A DNA stretch of 64,000 bases from Tubiluchus corallicola (GCA_030141605.1 JAQGDQ010000753.1:37728-101727), one strand, 5' to 3'. Numbered from the stretch's first letter, positions 49,395 to 62,619 are shown. Translations and numbers: made by a program. Notes: generated from the letters alone by a model not told the origin.

Positions 49395-49903
49395 TAGGTT
49401 TTACACGTCAAATGTAGACACAGGAAACTTCAAATGTGACTTAGGTAAGTCAAATGTAGACATAGGAATTTCGAATGTGTTTTGGTAACTAAAATGTGAC
49501 TTAGGTAAGTCAAATGTAGACGCAGTACTTTGAATAAATCGGTAATTAAGTTATTTAAGGGCAAATTAGAAAAAGATAAACCAAAGATAGTGCATCTATT
49601 AGTAGGCCTATAACGTTTTTATTTTAACTTAGGAGCAATTATTAAATTGAAATTAAAGAAGATTAAATTTAACATCCGTAAACTTAATTTAACAACACCT
49701 GTCCCACATATGAGATACCAATGTCACATTTGACTTGACATGTGTCTACATTTCACTTGAAAAAAACGCTTAAGATTTGTTGAAAACCATTGTTAACACA
49801 TTTGAACTACTAAAGTCTACATTTGAGTTACCAAGACACATTTGAATTATCTAAATCTACATTTGAGTTAACGCAGGTCTACATTTGACATGTAAAACGT
49901 ATA
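49395..49903. mobile_element. Foldback-like TA-flanked element, copy 3 (opposite orientation)
   Basis: TATAGGTTTTACACGTCAAA at the left, TGTAAAACGTATA at the right. The core is the reverse complement of that in copy 2. Subrepeats as in the other copies. Confidence 0.85.
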
Positions 49904-50116
49904 ATTAAAGTGTATCTCTGTTTTGATGCAGTATCAAAATATTTATTTTTGTCAGTATATTTGCAGTTCGATTCTGTAACTGTGACGAAAGAGTTATTCT
50001 ATCAGTTGTATTCTCTATATTCTTAAAATGCTGACGTTTTCTGTATATAAACCTAGATATTTAAATATTTTTAACAACGTTGAAAACGTTTTTCTTACAT
50101 CTGGCGAAGTTATGAA

Positions 50117-50488
50117 CAGGGCCTATTTCAGCCTAGGCGAGGCCTGGGGAAGTGGGGCGTGTGAGGCCCCATGGGTGCGCTACCATGGTTGGCGCCCAGA
50201 AAATTTTTGAACTGCTAGAACGCTGGAGAAACATTTTCGAAGAGAAAATATAGAGTTATACAGTTGTTAAAAGAAAGACAATTGAAAGAAAAACTGCTTT
50301 ATTCTCAAGATCAGTCCTTAATACTTGTCAATACTGGCAAACGGCGTGTGTGTGGCAAGAGAAAGAGAGGGAGAGAGGAGGCAGTATGTTCGCATAAAGC
50401 AAAAAAATGTTACCTTGGTGCGAGGCCCCCCCTGGAGGGTGAGGCCCCGGGGAAGTATCCCCACTTTCCCCCCTTGAAATAGGCCCTG
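50117..50488. mobile_element. hAT-like MITE family 3, copy 2
   Basis: CAGGGCCTATTTCAGCC ... TGAAATAGGCCCTG with the perfect 8-bp duplication GTTATGAA at 50109-50116 and 50489-50496. Its GA tract is short. Confidence 0.94.
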
Positions 50489-50499
50489 GTTATGAAATT

Positions 50500-51780
50500 G
50501 ATTAGAAAATTGAAACTTTGTTCTGGTCATGTATTTCTGAGCCTTAATGCATTTATTTCTGTTCATCAAGACTCCCAAATTGCTTTCAGCCATTCAATCG
50601 CCCAATGTCGCCATGTATGTGGAATTTAAATCGACTTAAATCGTCTACAAACATGTCGCCAAAATGGCGAAGCTTTTCATTCAGTTTGTGGACGGTCTAA
50701 ATGGCTTCAATCGTTTACTCTGGAAATCGTCAAAGAAGCCAAGTAACAATTTCACTAGCGATTGTGCAGGAAAAATGCTCAATCCGGTCTTTTGGAGACT
50801 TTAAAAGCGCACGGATCAATATCAGACAGCCAAAGTTGTCATTACCATCGGCCATATTGTCGTTGCCATGGCGACAAGCGTGTCATTCCGCCGTCATTTT
50901 ATTAGCAAAACGACCTTTCACATGTTTCTGACAAGCGTATATATTGGCATATACTTTTTAATGATGCGCACAGATATCAATGCGAGTTTCTCGAATAGGC
51001 AAGTAAATGTGACGTCACATCTTACAGAAATATGGAGGAAATCTTTAGTTCTTTAAAAGTTTCATAATTCATTGCTGGGGTGAACCCTGCTTTTAAAAAG
51101 CTGGAGGCTCAACAAATTTTACTGTAGCCGTGCAACGAACCCATCGGGAGCAGGGCTTACTGGTCGATTCCAAAATATTCTGCTGGGACTGCTTAGGTCT
51201 CTGGAGCTTTTATTCGACATGTGAACGTTTGCTTACTCTATTAGACGCATAATATTAGTCAGCAGCTCTGTGCCTCATGTATTCTGTTAGGACATCATGA
51301 AGACGTCTGTAACAGTTGAGTTTGTTTGAACTATAAATCTATCTTATTATTCAAATACAAAATTTTGGACTTTGACTTGAAATTCTCTTAATATGCTCTT
51401 TGTGTGAGTAGCTGCCATAATTGTTCGCAAACAAGTTACTACATGTGTAATTTTAAAACTCATGTTAGGACATGTTTCTTTTCTCACCGAAGCAGTGTTA
51501 GAATTACTTAGTCTGTAGAAAATCTTGTTCCTTCTAATAGAATTATAATCGCTGTTTGCATTTTTGTCTATTTATTATGAAAACATGTACTTATGACGTC
51601 ATTATAAGGATTAGCTAATTCTCTATTTGTCGTACGTTGTGCACAATAAAATGTCGTATTGTACTGTAAAATATAGTTGATGTGTGAATAATAAAGTTGT
51701 ATAAATTTCACATTTTCGAAAACTTACTTTGTGTATTGGTTTCGTATTTTTCAACTTTTGCTTGTTCACATTTGAATATG
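50500..51780. other. Intergenic; possible promoter-like patch near 50640-50900
   Basis: Contains CCAAAATGGCG (YY1-like) near 50650 and GTTGCCATGGCGAC (X-box-like) at 50862-50875 in slightly GC-richer sequence. No following gene recognised. Confidence 0.3.
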
Positions 51781-51825
51781 TAGAAAAGAACAAAAAGAAT
51801 AGAATGAGACTAGAATGAGATAAAA

Positions 51826-51965
51826 TAGAATAGAATAGAATAGAATAGAATAGAATAGAATAGAATAGAATAGAATAGAATAGAATAGAATAGAAAAATA
51901 AAATACAACAGAACAGAATATAGTAAAAATGTAATAGAGTAGAATAGAACCGAGCAGAACACAAT
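51826..51965. repeat. TAGAA pentanucleotide microsatellite
   Basis: About 15 perfect TAGAA units, then degenerate ones. Confidence 0.95.
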
Positions 51966-52366
51966 GGAACAGAACAGAAAGTTAATATTTTGTTTACATT
52001 ACGATATCCATAGTGAAACTACAGTTGCCAAAAACAACCTCGGTTACTGTAACGCACCGCTGATTTTTACCCACAGCGTGCACTACTCGGGGTTACGGTT
52101 AAGGTCACGATAATTTGCACAGTAAATTGTAAGAATTACTATATTTATATTGTCACGTGTAATTAAAGTAGAACTGTTTGCAGTTGTGCGCCTAGCTAAT
52201 CATAGTAGCTCTTGTGTATCGTTCACAACCCAGTGCAATCATTCGGTATAATAAGTGCTTTTGCCGTGAGAAGTTCTCCCTTATTGCCTGTTTTGTACTT
52301 AAGTCGACAAAAGGCGACGTTGTAAAAATAGGTGTTTCATACTAGAATATGGCCAGTGTTGTAGTA

Positions 52367-53840
52367 TAGGTTTTACATGTCAAATGTAGACCTGCGTTTA
52401 CTCAAATGTAGATTTAGGTAATTCAAATGTGTCTTGGTAACTCAAATGTAGATTTAGGTAGTTCAAATGTGTTAACAATGGTTTTCAAGAAATCTTAAGC
52501 GTTTTTGGTCAGTCAAATGTAGACACATGTCAAGTCAAATGAGACATTGGTATCTCAAATGTGGATAGGTGGTAAAGTTCAAGGATGTTAACAATTGCTC
52601 TTAAGTTAAAATAACAACGTTGTACGTTCACTAATATTCTGCAAACTTTACATACCATTGGAACTGTTAGACAAAACAATACATTCTTAAAATAAACAAT
52701 GTTTCTTGAAGAAAAACCAATTCATTAATGCAGTGCTAATGCATTACTTAAAAAACTAATGAGTGATTCACTGTTCGTTGGGAAGTGGGAACCGATTTAT
52801 TCTTCTCTGCCGACATTTTTTGTAAAACGTTAACAAATAAAATGTAGAATTGGTGTATATATTAATAATTGTTTAATTGTTAACTTATTTACATACATAA
52901 CTTATTTATGTACAACACTTTTAAGTGTTTTTATCAAATAAACACTTTCTTTTTATTTGAAAAATGTATTAACGTCCATACAAATAGTTGCAAATTAATT
53001 AAATATCACAAAAATTGATGCTGCCGATAGCACCATGACCATAAAATATTATTTTAATTTGGTATTATCTTTTTGTAATTTGCACTTAAATGAGTTAATT
53101 ACCGATTTATTCAAAGTACCGCATCTACATTTGACTTACCTAAGTCACATTTGAGTTACCAAAGCACTTTCGAAATTCCTATGTCTACATTAGACTTACC
53201 TAAGTCACATTTGAGTTACCAAAACACATTCGAAATTCCTGTGTCTACTTACCTAAGTCACATTTGAGTTACCAAAACACATTCGAAATTCCTGTCTACA
53301 TTTGACTTACCTAAGTCACATTTGAGTTACCAAAACACATTCGAAATTCCTATGTCTACATTTGACTTACCTAAGTCACATTTGAGTTACCAAAACACAT
53401 TCGAAATTCCTATGTCTACATTTGACTTACCTAAGTCACATTTGAGTTACCAAAACACATTCGAAATTCCTATGTCTACATTTGACTTACCTAAGTCACA
53501 TTTGAGTTACCAAAACACATTCGAAATTCCTATGTCTACATTTGACTTACCTAAGTCACATTTGAGTTACCAAAACACATTCGAAATTCCTATGTCTACA
53601 TTTGACTTACCTAAGTCACATTTGAGTTACCAAAACACATTCTAAATTCCTGTGTCTACATTTGACTTACCTAAGTCACATTTGAGTTACCAAAACACAT
53701 TCGAAATTCCTGTGTCTACATTTGACTTACCTAAGTCACATTTGAGTTAGCAAAACACATTCGAAATTCCTATGTCTACATTTGACTTACCTAAGTCACA
53801 TTTGAACTTTCCTATGTCTACATTTGACGTGTAAAACCTA
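52367..53840. mobile_element. Foldback-like TA-flanked element, copy 4, with expanded right arm
   Basis: TATAGGTTTTACATGTCAAA at the left, GACGTGTAAAACCTA at the right. The core (CATACCATTGGAACTGTTAG and onward) is shared with copy 2. The right arm carries a 60-bp satellite, making this copy about 1.47 kb. Confidence 0.88.
53115..53810. repeat. 60-bp satellite inside the foldback element
   Basis: About 11-12 copies. The unit includes GTCTACATTTGACTTACCTA, AGTCACATTTGAGTTACCAA and AACACATTCGAAATTCCTAT. The central units are nearly identical. Confidence 0.96.
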
Positions 53841-53844
53841 CAGT

Positions 53845-54804
53845 AGGTTTCCACTGTGCATGGAGTACCTGCCGAACTAAGCCATACATTGCATTTAATG
53901 GTGACCATTCTCTGCCAAAAAGCGAGTTCGAATTTGCGACTTTCGAACACGAATCAAACCGAATTTCAGCATTTGTAATTTACTGGGTGAAAATATTTAC
54001 AAAGGTATACGGTCATTAATTACAAAGTAGCAGGCGAGACAAATATATGTACAAGATAGTACGTAGCACGTTACAAAACAAAAAAAAAACATTATCTTAT
54101 TCAGTTTTAAAATTTTCGTATAATTTTGGAATCCCGAATAATATGCAGCTCTTTAAAAAAGATCATGCATATTGCTTGATTTTATTCTGCAGTAAAACAC
54201 TAATAATTTGCTTAAAAACCGTGTAGTGAAATTGCAGCTAAAGTGTGCTGATTGCAAACGTTTGAAACATTTTAATAATAAGGAACATGTGTAGTTGATG
54301 TAGTGATTTATTGAATCCATTATTTTAAGTTCGAATCGAATTAGAACTAAAAAAATGAATCGAATTCGGACATTCGATGCTCACCACTAGTCTTCAGGCC
54401 TTATAATTGTTTAAGTGTTTTGTGCAAGATTTCCTGATTTCATTTTTCGTAAAAAAAATTGCCAACTCAAAACGCCTCCTTTAACAGTAAGTATAGCGGG
54501 GGTTTCCACGACAGAAGTGACGCCATAGCGGCGGTTTCTACGACAGAAGTGACGCCATATCGGCGCTCCCGTTTACCTTTATCTGATTGGACAATCTGCT
54601 GTCCTCTTTGTTTTCAGCTCCTGTTTCTTTTGTTGGAAGTAGATGTGCCTGATGTCTGCAGTAAACATCAAGCCAGGCTCTACGACAGATGGTATTGATA
54701 AAAGATCTGCCAGTAGCCTACACTATACAATATCCTAAATATGCAAGATGTTAAAGTTTAATTAAATTAACGAAAATATAGCCTAAACTGCATTTGATTT
54801 ATGA
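53845..54804. other. Intergenic, small direct duplication
   Basis: Near 54496-54570 a ~38-bp segment (TTCTACGACAGAAGTGACGC region) is directly repeated. Nothing else recognised. Confidence 0.45.
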
Positions 54805-55286
54805 CAGGGGTGTGCAAATTATCTGACTAGCCGGGCCACATTAGACTTTCCCGCAATTCCTGCGGTCCACAGGCAGTTTGATCAAGGAGCCAAGTGCAGA
54901 AAGGCCTAATAACGATTTTTTTGCATCCGACCTGCGTACATCATTACTACTGCAATCAAGAAACTATTTTAGAAGTTATTAAAATTTATATTACAAACCA
55001 TATATTTCTACCTTCAGGACAGATAGTGGTACTTTCATTACAATGCATATTAGTAATGTGTATCACACTGTCTGTGTAGTACAGTGACATTAAGCTACAA
55101 CCGTCTTGTAAGGGTTAATGGCATCCGATCTAGTAGAAAAAACTACCCGCACTATCTTTGGGATCGTGGCACGGACTTCAGCTGGATACACTCAATTAAT
55201 CGCCCGGGCCGCAGTTTCATTAGGTTGACAAATGTTTTCGCGGGCCGCACAAATTCTCCCGGCGGTCCGCAATTTGCACACCCCTG
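54805..55286. mobile_element. hAT-like element family 2, short copy
   Basis: CAGGGGTGTGCAAATT ... AATTTGCACACCCCTG with the perfect 8-bp duplication ATTTATGA at 54797-54804 and 55287-55294. Internal deletion relative to 6900-7844. Confidence 0.95.
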
Positions 55287-55299
55287 ATTTATGACAACT

Positions 55300-56030
55300 C
55301 TTTTTGCTTTTTGTTAAATTTCACTAAAATTGAATTAGTCCTTTACCAGAAAAGTTTCACTTTAATCAGCAATTTGCTTCCCAGTAGCCTCAGGATTGTT
55401 GTTGTCGTCGCCATCGTCATCGCTGCTGTTGTTGTTCTTGTTGCAGTTGCTGCTGTTGCTGCTCAGAATACACTGGTTGATGATCGAATCACTGCACTCC
55501 TTCCTTCAAATCCTCATAAATCAATCAGCATGGTACACGTTCTACCTGTGTTTCAATTTGTGTGTTAGCAGGGACTGACTTATCAAAATGGTACAGTACC
55601 GATGATAAATTTACACAAGAAACCTGTGGTGGAAAAGTCATTTTTCCTAAACCACGGGCAGCCAGTAGTCTGAACTTTTTCAAGTCTTCTTTCGCTGCTT
55701 AATTCCATAGCCTCATTTCATCTAAATTTATATTCCTTGCGAAAATTTTAATCCGGAAATTGCAATGCGGTTGCCATGGTTACGAGCTGGCAAACGCTGT
55801 TATTGCCCGTCTGAATCTTATATCTAGCGCGCCAAACAAAGTAGAAATTCGTGTTTATTGAAATTATTGCTCTGCTATATTGTCATTGTCCTTAGCACAT
55901 ATTTTTCTTTAATGTTTTACATGAATATTATTTTACATGCATGCGAAACAAAAGCTCAAAGGTCAAGGTCACAGCGAATAATGGAGTGGTTCGTGCTATA
56001 AGATTAGTCTAACATAAGTGAGATTTTAAC
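55300..56030. other. Intergenic, no gene recognised
   Basis: GTTGTTGTC/GCTGTTGTT-rich low-complexity stretch near 55396-55470. X-box-like GTTGCCATGGTTAC at 55770-55783. Confidence 0.4.
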
Positions 56031-56037
56031 ATAGGAC

Positions 56038-56255
56038 CAGAGCCTATTTCAGCCTAAGCGAGACCGGGGAAGTGGGGCGTGTGAGGCCCCCTCTGGGGGG
56101 GGGGGTGCGGGGCGTGCAGCAACAGAGAGAGAGAGAGGGGGAGAGAGGAGGCAGTATGTTCGCATAAAGCAAAAAAAATGTTACCTCGGCGCGAGGCCCC
56201 CTGGAGGGTGAGGCCCCGGGGAAGTATTCCCACTTACCCCCTGAAATAGGGCCTG
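56038..56255. mobile_element. hAT-like MITE family 3, copy 3
   Basis: CAGAGCCTATTTCAGCC ... TGAAATAGGGCCTG with the perfect 8-bp duplication CATAGGAC at 56030-56037 and 56256-56263. Short GA tract. Confidence 0.93.
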
Positions 56256-56439
56256 CATAGGACTGAAGGGTCAAAGATCAAAGGTTAGAAGCAAAGGTCA
56301 CAGGAACGATAGAAATGGCTGGTGACCATGTGCGAGAGAAAGTGAAAAAATGGGCAAGTGATAGAATGGCAAAAAGAGAGTGACAGAAATAGATGGATGG
56401 AATGTAGATAGATGGAGAAAGGGATCGATGGAGGCAGAG

Positions 56440-56477
56440 GGAGTAAGACAGACAGACAGACAGGCAGACCGACCGAC

Positions 56478-56539
<62 letters not shown>

Positions 56540-56570
56540 TGAGCAAAAGAGAGCGAGAGAGAGACAAAGA
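56440..56570. repeat. GA-rich microsatellite
   Basis: (GACA)n followed by (GA)n at 56480-56535. Confidence 0.95.
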
Positions 56571-57404
56571 GAACGTACTTTGATCATATCACACATATGT
56601 TTATTGCTTTTAAAAAGGTAAATAAATGTCGTAATAAAAATTCATGTATATCTTTGCGATCGTACTCACAAATACGTGTTCGAATTCATAAAATATTAAA
56701 ACTGATCATAATGTAAATATAAGGGCTCGCTTATCGATTATCACACTTTGGTTGCTGAATCCTTCTAACATTTTTCGCGGGCATATAACATTCTTGTGCA
56801 TAATACTTGTGAATCGTTTGAAGTTAAATCTAATTTAGGCATAATACGTTATTAACCGTTCATAGTGTGAAACTGGAAACATTTAATGTAATTGCTGATC
56901 TGAGCCTGCAAAAAGAGGCACCTTTTTGTATATACGTTCATTTCTTGAACTTGAATAAAGATTTATTATTATATATAATAAAACATATTTCGCGAGCATT
57001 AAAACAAGTTTAATTATCTTCCCTGACGGTTTGGCCTTTCCTTTAAAAGTCTTTTGTAAATGTGGCCATTCTAGCAGACGGAATGGCCACACTTGTTGTT
57101 TTTAAAACACTTTGGTGATACATGCATTTTCTTATAATATCTTCACGCTTTTTGCTCACTATTTGTCTTGCTAATCTTGTATTATTTGTTAATAATTTTT
57201 TTAATTTTTTACTTCTTCCTGCGAAGCAATGATTGTTAGAAATTGTATTCATAAAATTAATGCGGCTTTCTGTTGTGGAGATCATTTTTCTTTCAAGATG
57301 AGCTCGCCATTGTGGTCGCAACATTAAATTGATTTTACTACTTATGAGTTTATCACGATTTTATTGCTGAAAACTCTTAATATTTTTCTCAAATTATAAA
57401 ATAC

Positions 57405-57773
57405 TGTTGTGGAGATCGCTGGCATCTATTAGAATTAAATAGAACATTGTAGAATGTTCCATTAAAATAATCGTCTTACCTTGTAGAATGTTCTAGAAAG
57501 AAACGTCTAGAATGTTCCCTGGCACCCTATATAAGGCAAAGCAGGCCGCTGAGAGGGGCACACAGATTCACACGGACACCACTTACACATTCCCTTGTAT
57601 ATTTGCATTTTCATATACACTTAATCGTTTTCCAGATTTTCACGTTTAGTGTAATCATTTCGTGTTCCTTCATACTTTTGTGTTGTAGAATTCTCGCTTA
57701 ATAAATTAGTTTAATTTGATGAAGTCTTTTTTGGTTTTCTTTACGAGCCTTCCGAGAGAAACAAAACACAACA
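57405..57773 (+). mobile_element. Solo-LTR-like sequence, copy 2
   Basis: TGTTGTGGAGATCGCTGGCA ... AAACACAACA, 369 bp, with CCCTATATAAGGC (TATA) and TTAATAAATTAG (poly(A)-type) in LTR order. Inverse of 30079-30449, with about 10-15% differences by eye. Flanking 5-mers do not match. Confidence 0.6.
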
Positions 57774-57774
57774 T

Positions 57775-59110
57775 TTTCTAAAAATCGTCTGGTGGAATTC
57801 GGTAGTTCAATATGTATCATTTTTGAAAACTGTACTGGTCACATGGGTCTAGCCTCAGATTCACAACCCACGACCATGACACATTTCCAACTCTGGTCTG
57901 CGATCTTAGAAAAACATTCTTATTGTGGAAGAAGAGCTCAGAACTTATCTCAATCTAAAGTATTCACTGCTGTAAATTTCTAGAATTTTGCATGATAGAA
58001 ACGAAAATTCACAATAATCCACGAATTGCTAATTGCATTTGGGCAAAGAGTCTTAGCATAACATTAAATTCCTGAATTTGCCTAAATCAATTACATCATT
58101 AACATGGAATAACTTTCATCAATAAACCTCAATATCAGCATCCTCTTGGGGTTGAGACAAGTCAGCATCTTCTTCAGCATCCCAAGATTCACGTCAATGC
58201 TTACCCGGCCAATTTGCCTAATTGGCTTCGATGGCGTAAAATTACTGTAAACTAGACGTTGGTCTGCACACGTGCTTAGCCTAATTACTGTATTCCGCAA
58301 GGATCATCTGCATTAGGCATGATATGGGACTATTATGTATTTGAGGGATGTAATTCGTGATACACAAGAGATGACCTTTATTTCGTATTATGGAATTCTG
58401 CGAGAAAGCCATAATTTTTACAAATTTCTATACCAGTGGGCTTTTTACCAATTGGTTAACTAGGTAGCCTAAGGCGCCAAGTTTTAAGGATCCCTGTCAA
58501 AGAAATTCTTATTCTCGGAAAATGCATATCCTAGAATATTCATATGAAGGTCGTAAAATATAACACACCATAAGCAGTTACAAATTCCGCTTTTATATAA
58601 ACGCTGGATAACAAGTACAATTATTACGTAAAAGGAACTTCACCACAAGTTATTGCGCAATCTGCTTAGATATAAGCGCTATGCTAATACACGTTATTAA
58701 CATTACAATAGCCACATGGGTATTGAGTACAGTAATAATTCAACTAACACAACACAGGTAATTGTTTAGCGCGTTTAGATATAAGCATTAAGCAACCATA
58801 ACGAATCCATAATAAAGATGGCCTGGAGTGAAACATCATCAGCTTAGGTAGCCGTAAAGTCTTGATACGCCCCTGGTTATGGTCACGTGGTATGTATTTC
58901 TGAAGAATGTGTAATGCAAGCCCGAAGGTCTGTTTTATATTGACCACCTAGTTTGTTTATTTATGTAAGCAATAAGCTCCCCCGGTTGTAATATACAACA
59001 AAGAGTTTGAAATTTAATTAAACAAAAGTTATTGCTATCAAGTCAGAAAGCGAAAGAGACATGGAGAGAAAGACGAGGAAGGGAGAGACACAGAGAGAAA
59101 TGAGATAATT
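57775..59110. other. Intergenic, nothing recognised
   Basis: AT-rich sequence without supported features. Confidence 0.45.
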
Positions 59111-59129
59111 ACAGTGAAAAAAGACAGCC

Positions 59130-59190
59130 AGAGAGAGAGAGAAAACGGGAGAGAGAGAGAGAGAGAGAGAGAGAGGGGGAGAGAGAGAGA

Positions 59191-59243
<53 letters not shown>

Positions 59244-59325
59244 GGAGAGAGAGAGAAGGGAGAGAGAGAGAGAAAGAGAGAGAGAGAGCGAGAGAGAGAG
59301 AGAGTAGGGAGAGAGAGAGAGAGAA
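59130..59325. repeat. GA microsatellite
   Basis: About 190 bp of GA with GGGA interruptions. Confidence 0.96.
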
Positions 59326-59329
59326 TTTT

Positions 59330-60320
59330 CTTTGTTTATCTGACTCCAACGTTTATTGCTTTAAACAAGGTCGACAAATATCGTAATCAAAATTCGTGTA
59401 AGGTTGCAAAGTTCTTTCGTTTCTTTCATTGCTGAAAAATACAACATTTAACTGTAATTTTGTATTACTAACACTGAAAATAACCTTTTTGCACAAAGTT
59501 TTTATGAATTAACTTTATATGTATGCACTATTTGACATTTGTTTTGCCAATGTACATTATAATTATGTATTTGAGCAATAAATTGAAATGAATTGAAACT
59601 ACGCTAATTGTGTCATATTTTTTAGTAACGTCGGTAAATAGAACATCACAAAAAGTCATTGACGGAAAAGGCAATATTTCATTGCAGCTCTATAAACACT
59701 AGAACTGTGAGCACCTGCTTAATAATTTAGTCCCGCTTTGCCATAGTCCCATATTGATTTGCCCTCCGGCTATATTATTCTGCTGTATATACCTGCTAAT
59801 TGCTTTGCTATACCTGTGTGGCGCGCATCCACATGTGATACATGTACAGGGAAAAAGGTGCTTAAAAGTGTTTTGTGATACAAAAGGACGTTAAGCCAAT
59901 AATGTGCGTTCTGCTGTATATCACCCACTTGATTTAATGCGGAAATTGGTTGATGTACGTAATCGTTTTGTTCGGGGGGATGGGGTGGGTGGGTAGTTGT
60001 CTCAGTAGGCGCAGCCTTCGCGCACCTGTGCTTGCGTAGCACCTGGGAGGACAGTGACAAAGGATTTGGGGAGGTCAGTGACAGCAGCTGGTTGCCTGGT
60101 AACCAGTTTTGTGGAGATAGTTTTGTTACACAGGTTAGGCTTTGGTGCGAAGATTAGCTGTGAGTTCCACTCAATAGCGAATGCGCAAAACTTTTAAGGT
60201 GGAAATTCCAAAATAATTATTTTAATAGCGTAGTCAGATCTATTATAATTGCATGATCGTGTGAGTTCAGGCGTGAAGTTACAAGTTTCGAAATTTAGAA
60301 CTTAATTGTACTGAAAGTTT
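59330..60320. other. Intergenic; RFX X-box-like site
   Basis: GTTGCCTGGTAAC at 60091-60103 matches an RFX half-site pair with a 1-bp spacer, in a slightly GC-richer patch (59980-60110). No adjacent gene recognised. Confidence 0.35.
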
Positions 60321-60364
60321 ACTCTTTCCCTCCCTCTCTCTCCTCTCTGTCCTTTCGCTCTCCT

Positions 60365-60580
<216 letters not shown>

Positions 60581-61255
60581 TCTTTGCCTATCTAGATAGG
60601 TATAGATAGACACCATTATTTCAGACCTCGTCCATGTAGCATAAATAGAATTATATAAAAGGTATAAAACTGCAAACTACATACCAATATATACAAAGAC
60701 AAATTTGTCTCTCTCTTCCTTTTTCTCTACTCCATCCTCACCTGTTTCGCCTGCTCTGCCCGAGGTAAGAGTTTACTTGAAAAGGGAAACCACGTTCAGT
60801 GCACAAAAAATGATGTCAAGGTTGAATTAAGTCACTGCCGAAAAAAAATTACTGAACGTCAGTCCTAAGTCATAAGAAGAGTCATAAGGCACAGACAGGC
60901 CCAATGAGAAAACAATTGTCGCATTATATGTCTAAAATGGACCCAGCAATCTATCGTCTTAGAGGAAGTTCAACTTATCCTTCATTTTGCGGAAGAACTT
61001 TTGCTAAGAGGGTCTAAGAGGTTCTCTTCTTTCAATGCTGGCCCGATTTTCAGGAATTATTGTTTCTGTGCTTTGACATGCAGTGCTGTAGTGTCCGTGC
61101 AGGGTAGGCGTTTCTGATGTGATAGCCTTGATATCAAAGATATATTAAATTTTAGAAACTACTTGAATAACTGGTTTGAGGCTTTCTAAGTAGCCCTTGC
61201 TATCGGTTATTCAACCTTGCGAATCAATATTCTATTTGTTAGTTGACCACTAAAC

Positions 61256-61677
61256 CAGGGGCGGAACTAGATGTGGCAAGCAGGGGGGGGCGCAAAAACT
61301 TTCTGGGGGGCGAGGTATCCGAAGTGGTTAAATAATGGTTAAGCCAATTTTTAACCCCTTTTATACTGCATGCAGGCCTATAATTAGCGTGCGTGTAAGA
61401 CGGCGTAGCGGACAAAGCAATAATGAGAAAATTAACTCTCAGTTAACCTAACGTTATTACTGTGCCTCTAACTAAATTGTTATTTACAGAAATTTATCAC
61501 ACACAAGTTTTAAGAAAATAATACACTGAAGCTACCAAACATTTTTTTACCTAATTCTAATTCATATTGAAAATGATTACATGCGAACTGCAATTTTCAC
61601 TGCAAAAAAATTATTTGTCCGATTTTGCAGGGGGGGGGCGCCCCCGCCCCCCTCGCTCCCCCCTAGTTCCGCCCCTA
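61256..61677. mobile_element. hAT-like MITE family 4
   Basis: CAGGGGCGGAACTAG ... CTAGTTCCGCCCCTA, 422 bp, with G-run-rich subterminal regions. Perfect 8-bp duplication CACTAAAC at 61248-61255 and 61678-61685. Confidence 0.93.
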
Positions 61678-62207
61678 CACTAAACGAACTTGAATTCACC
61701 AGTAACGTACCTTCTCTATATCTTACACTATCGACCCTTTTTTATGTAGAATTTGAGAGCAGTTTTGGGGGGATGGACAGAGGGTCACCGGACAAAGGAC
61801 CACCCAGACAAAGGACCACCCCGGGCAAAGATTCACCTGAAAAGACAAATCGCCACCAGACAAAGAACCACCAAGCAAATGTCAAAACGCCAAAATACTG
61901 TTTTTATGCATCGCATCGCAGATTAAAAAAATTAAAAAATTTCAAAAATGTTAAAAAAATAAAATTTAAATCCTTAAAAGCGTTTAATATGTAAAAAATC
62001 TCAATTTGAAAATCATTATGTTCAACGAAACAGTTTGGAAATAGTACGTTGATGTGTAGCTCATAACAATTTGTTTCATTTTTATTCACAAATTTATTTT
62101 GAACAAAACACTTCAATATAAAACTTTTCATTTGTTTGACATGGTAATGACGTGATCCGTGAGAGCCACGCCTTACCTTTAACAGGCCTTTCTTCGCTAG
62201 GTAACAT

Positions 62208-62617
62208 TCGAGGCTACAGCCCGGACGAGGGCACCATTTGCGGCGATCTATATATCAAACGAAAGGTCTCGATCTAGTGTCGTGCCATTGATGGTTTATT
62301 TTTCGAATCGGGCCCACCGGGAGGAACGGGGGGCGAAAAACCTCCAAAAATGGCCCTTTTTCGGCCGTTTTTTGCAAAAGTTATACGGCTGAGATGTAGA
62401 GAACGGGAACGGGCCGAGGGGGGTGCTGGGTATGGATAGATAGCCCGTTCAGCGGTGGGTGTAGTAGGCATATTTAGAATTCCCGAGAGGGCCACGGGGT
62501 CCCGCAACGGGCGTTTTCCCGGACCCAACTCGCGATTTTTTCGAAATTTTGACCAAACAGCCTGCGGAACAAACGTTCTAGCGTCGCCCAGTGGGACTCT
62601 AGGAAGGAGATATATAG
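62208..62617. repeat. Unclassified GC-rich dispersed repeat, copy 2
   Basis: Inverse copy of 17996-18405. Contains CGATCTATATATCAAACGAA and GTTTTTTGCAAAAGTTATAC in conserved order. Not a recognised element type. Confidence 0.85.
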
Positions 62618-62619
62618 CT

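Noticed and set aside
53322-53645. Open frame encoding a 20-residue repeat (SYQNTFEIPMSTFDLPKSHL type)
   Set aside because: It is the translation of a 60-bp satellite whose length is a multiple of three; no start context or non-repeat coding flank.
59770-60060. 96-codon minus-strand frame next to the X-box-like site
   Set aside because: It begins with TTG, not ATG, and has no recognised domain.
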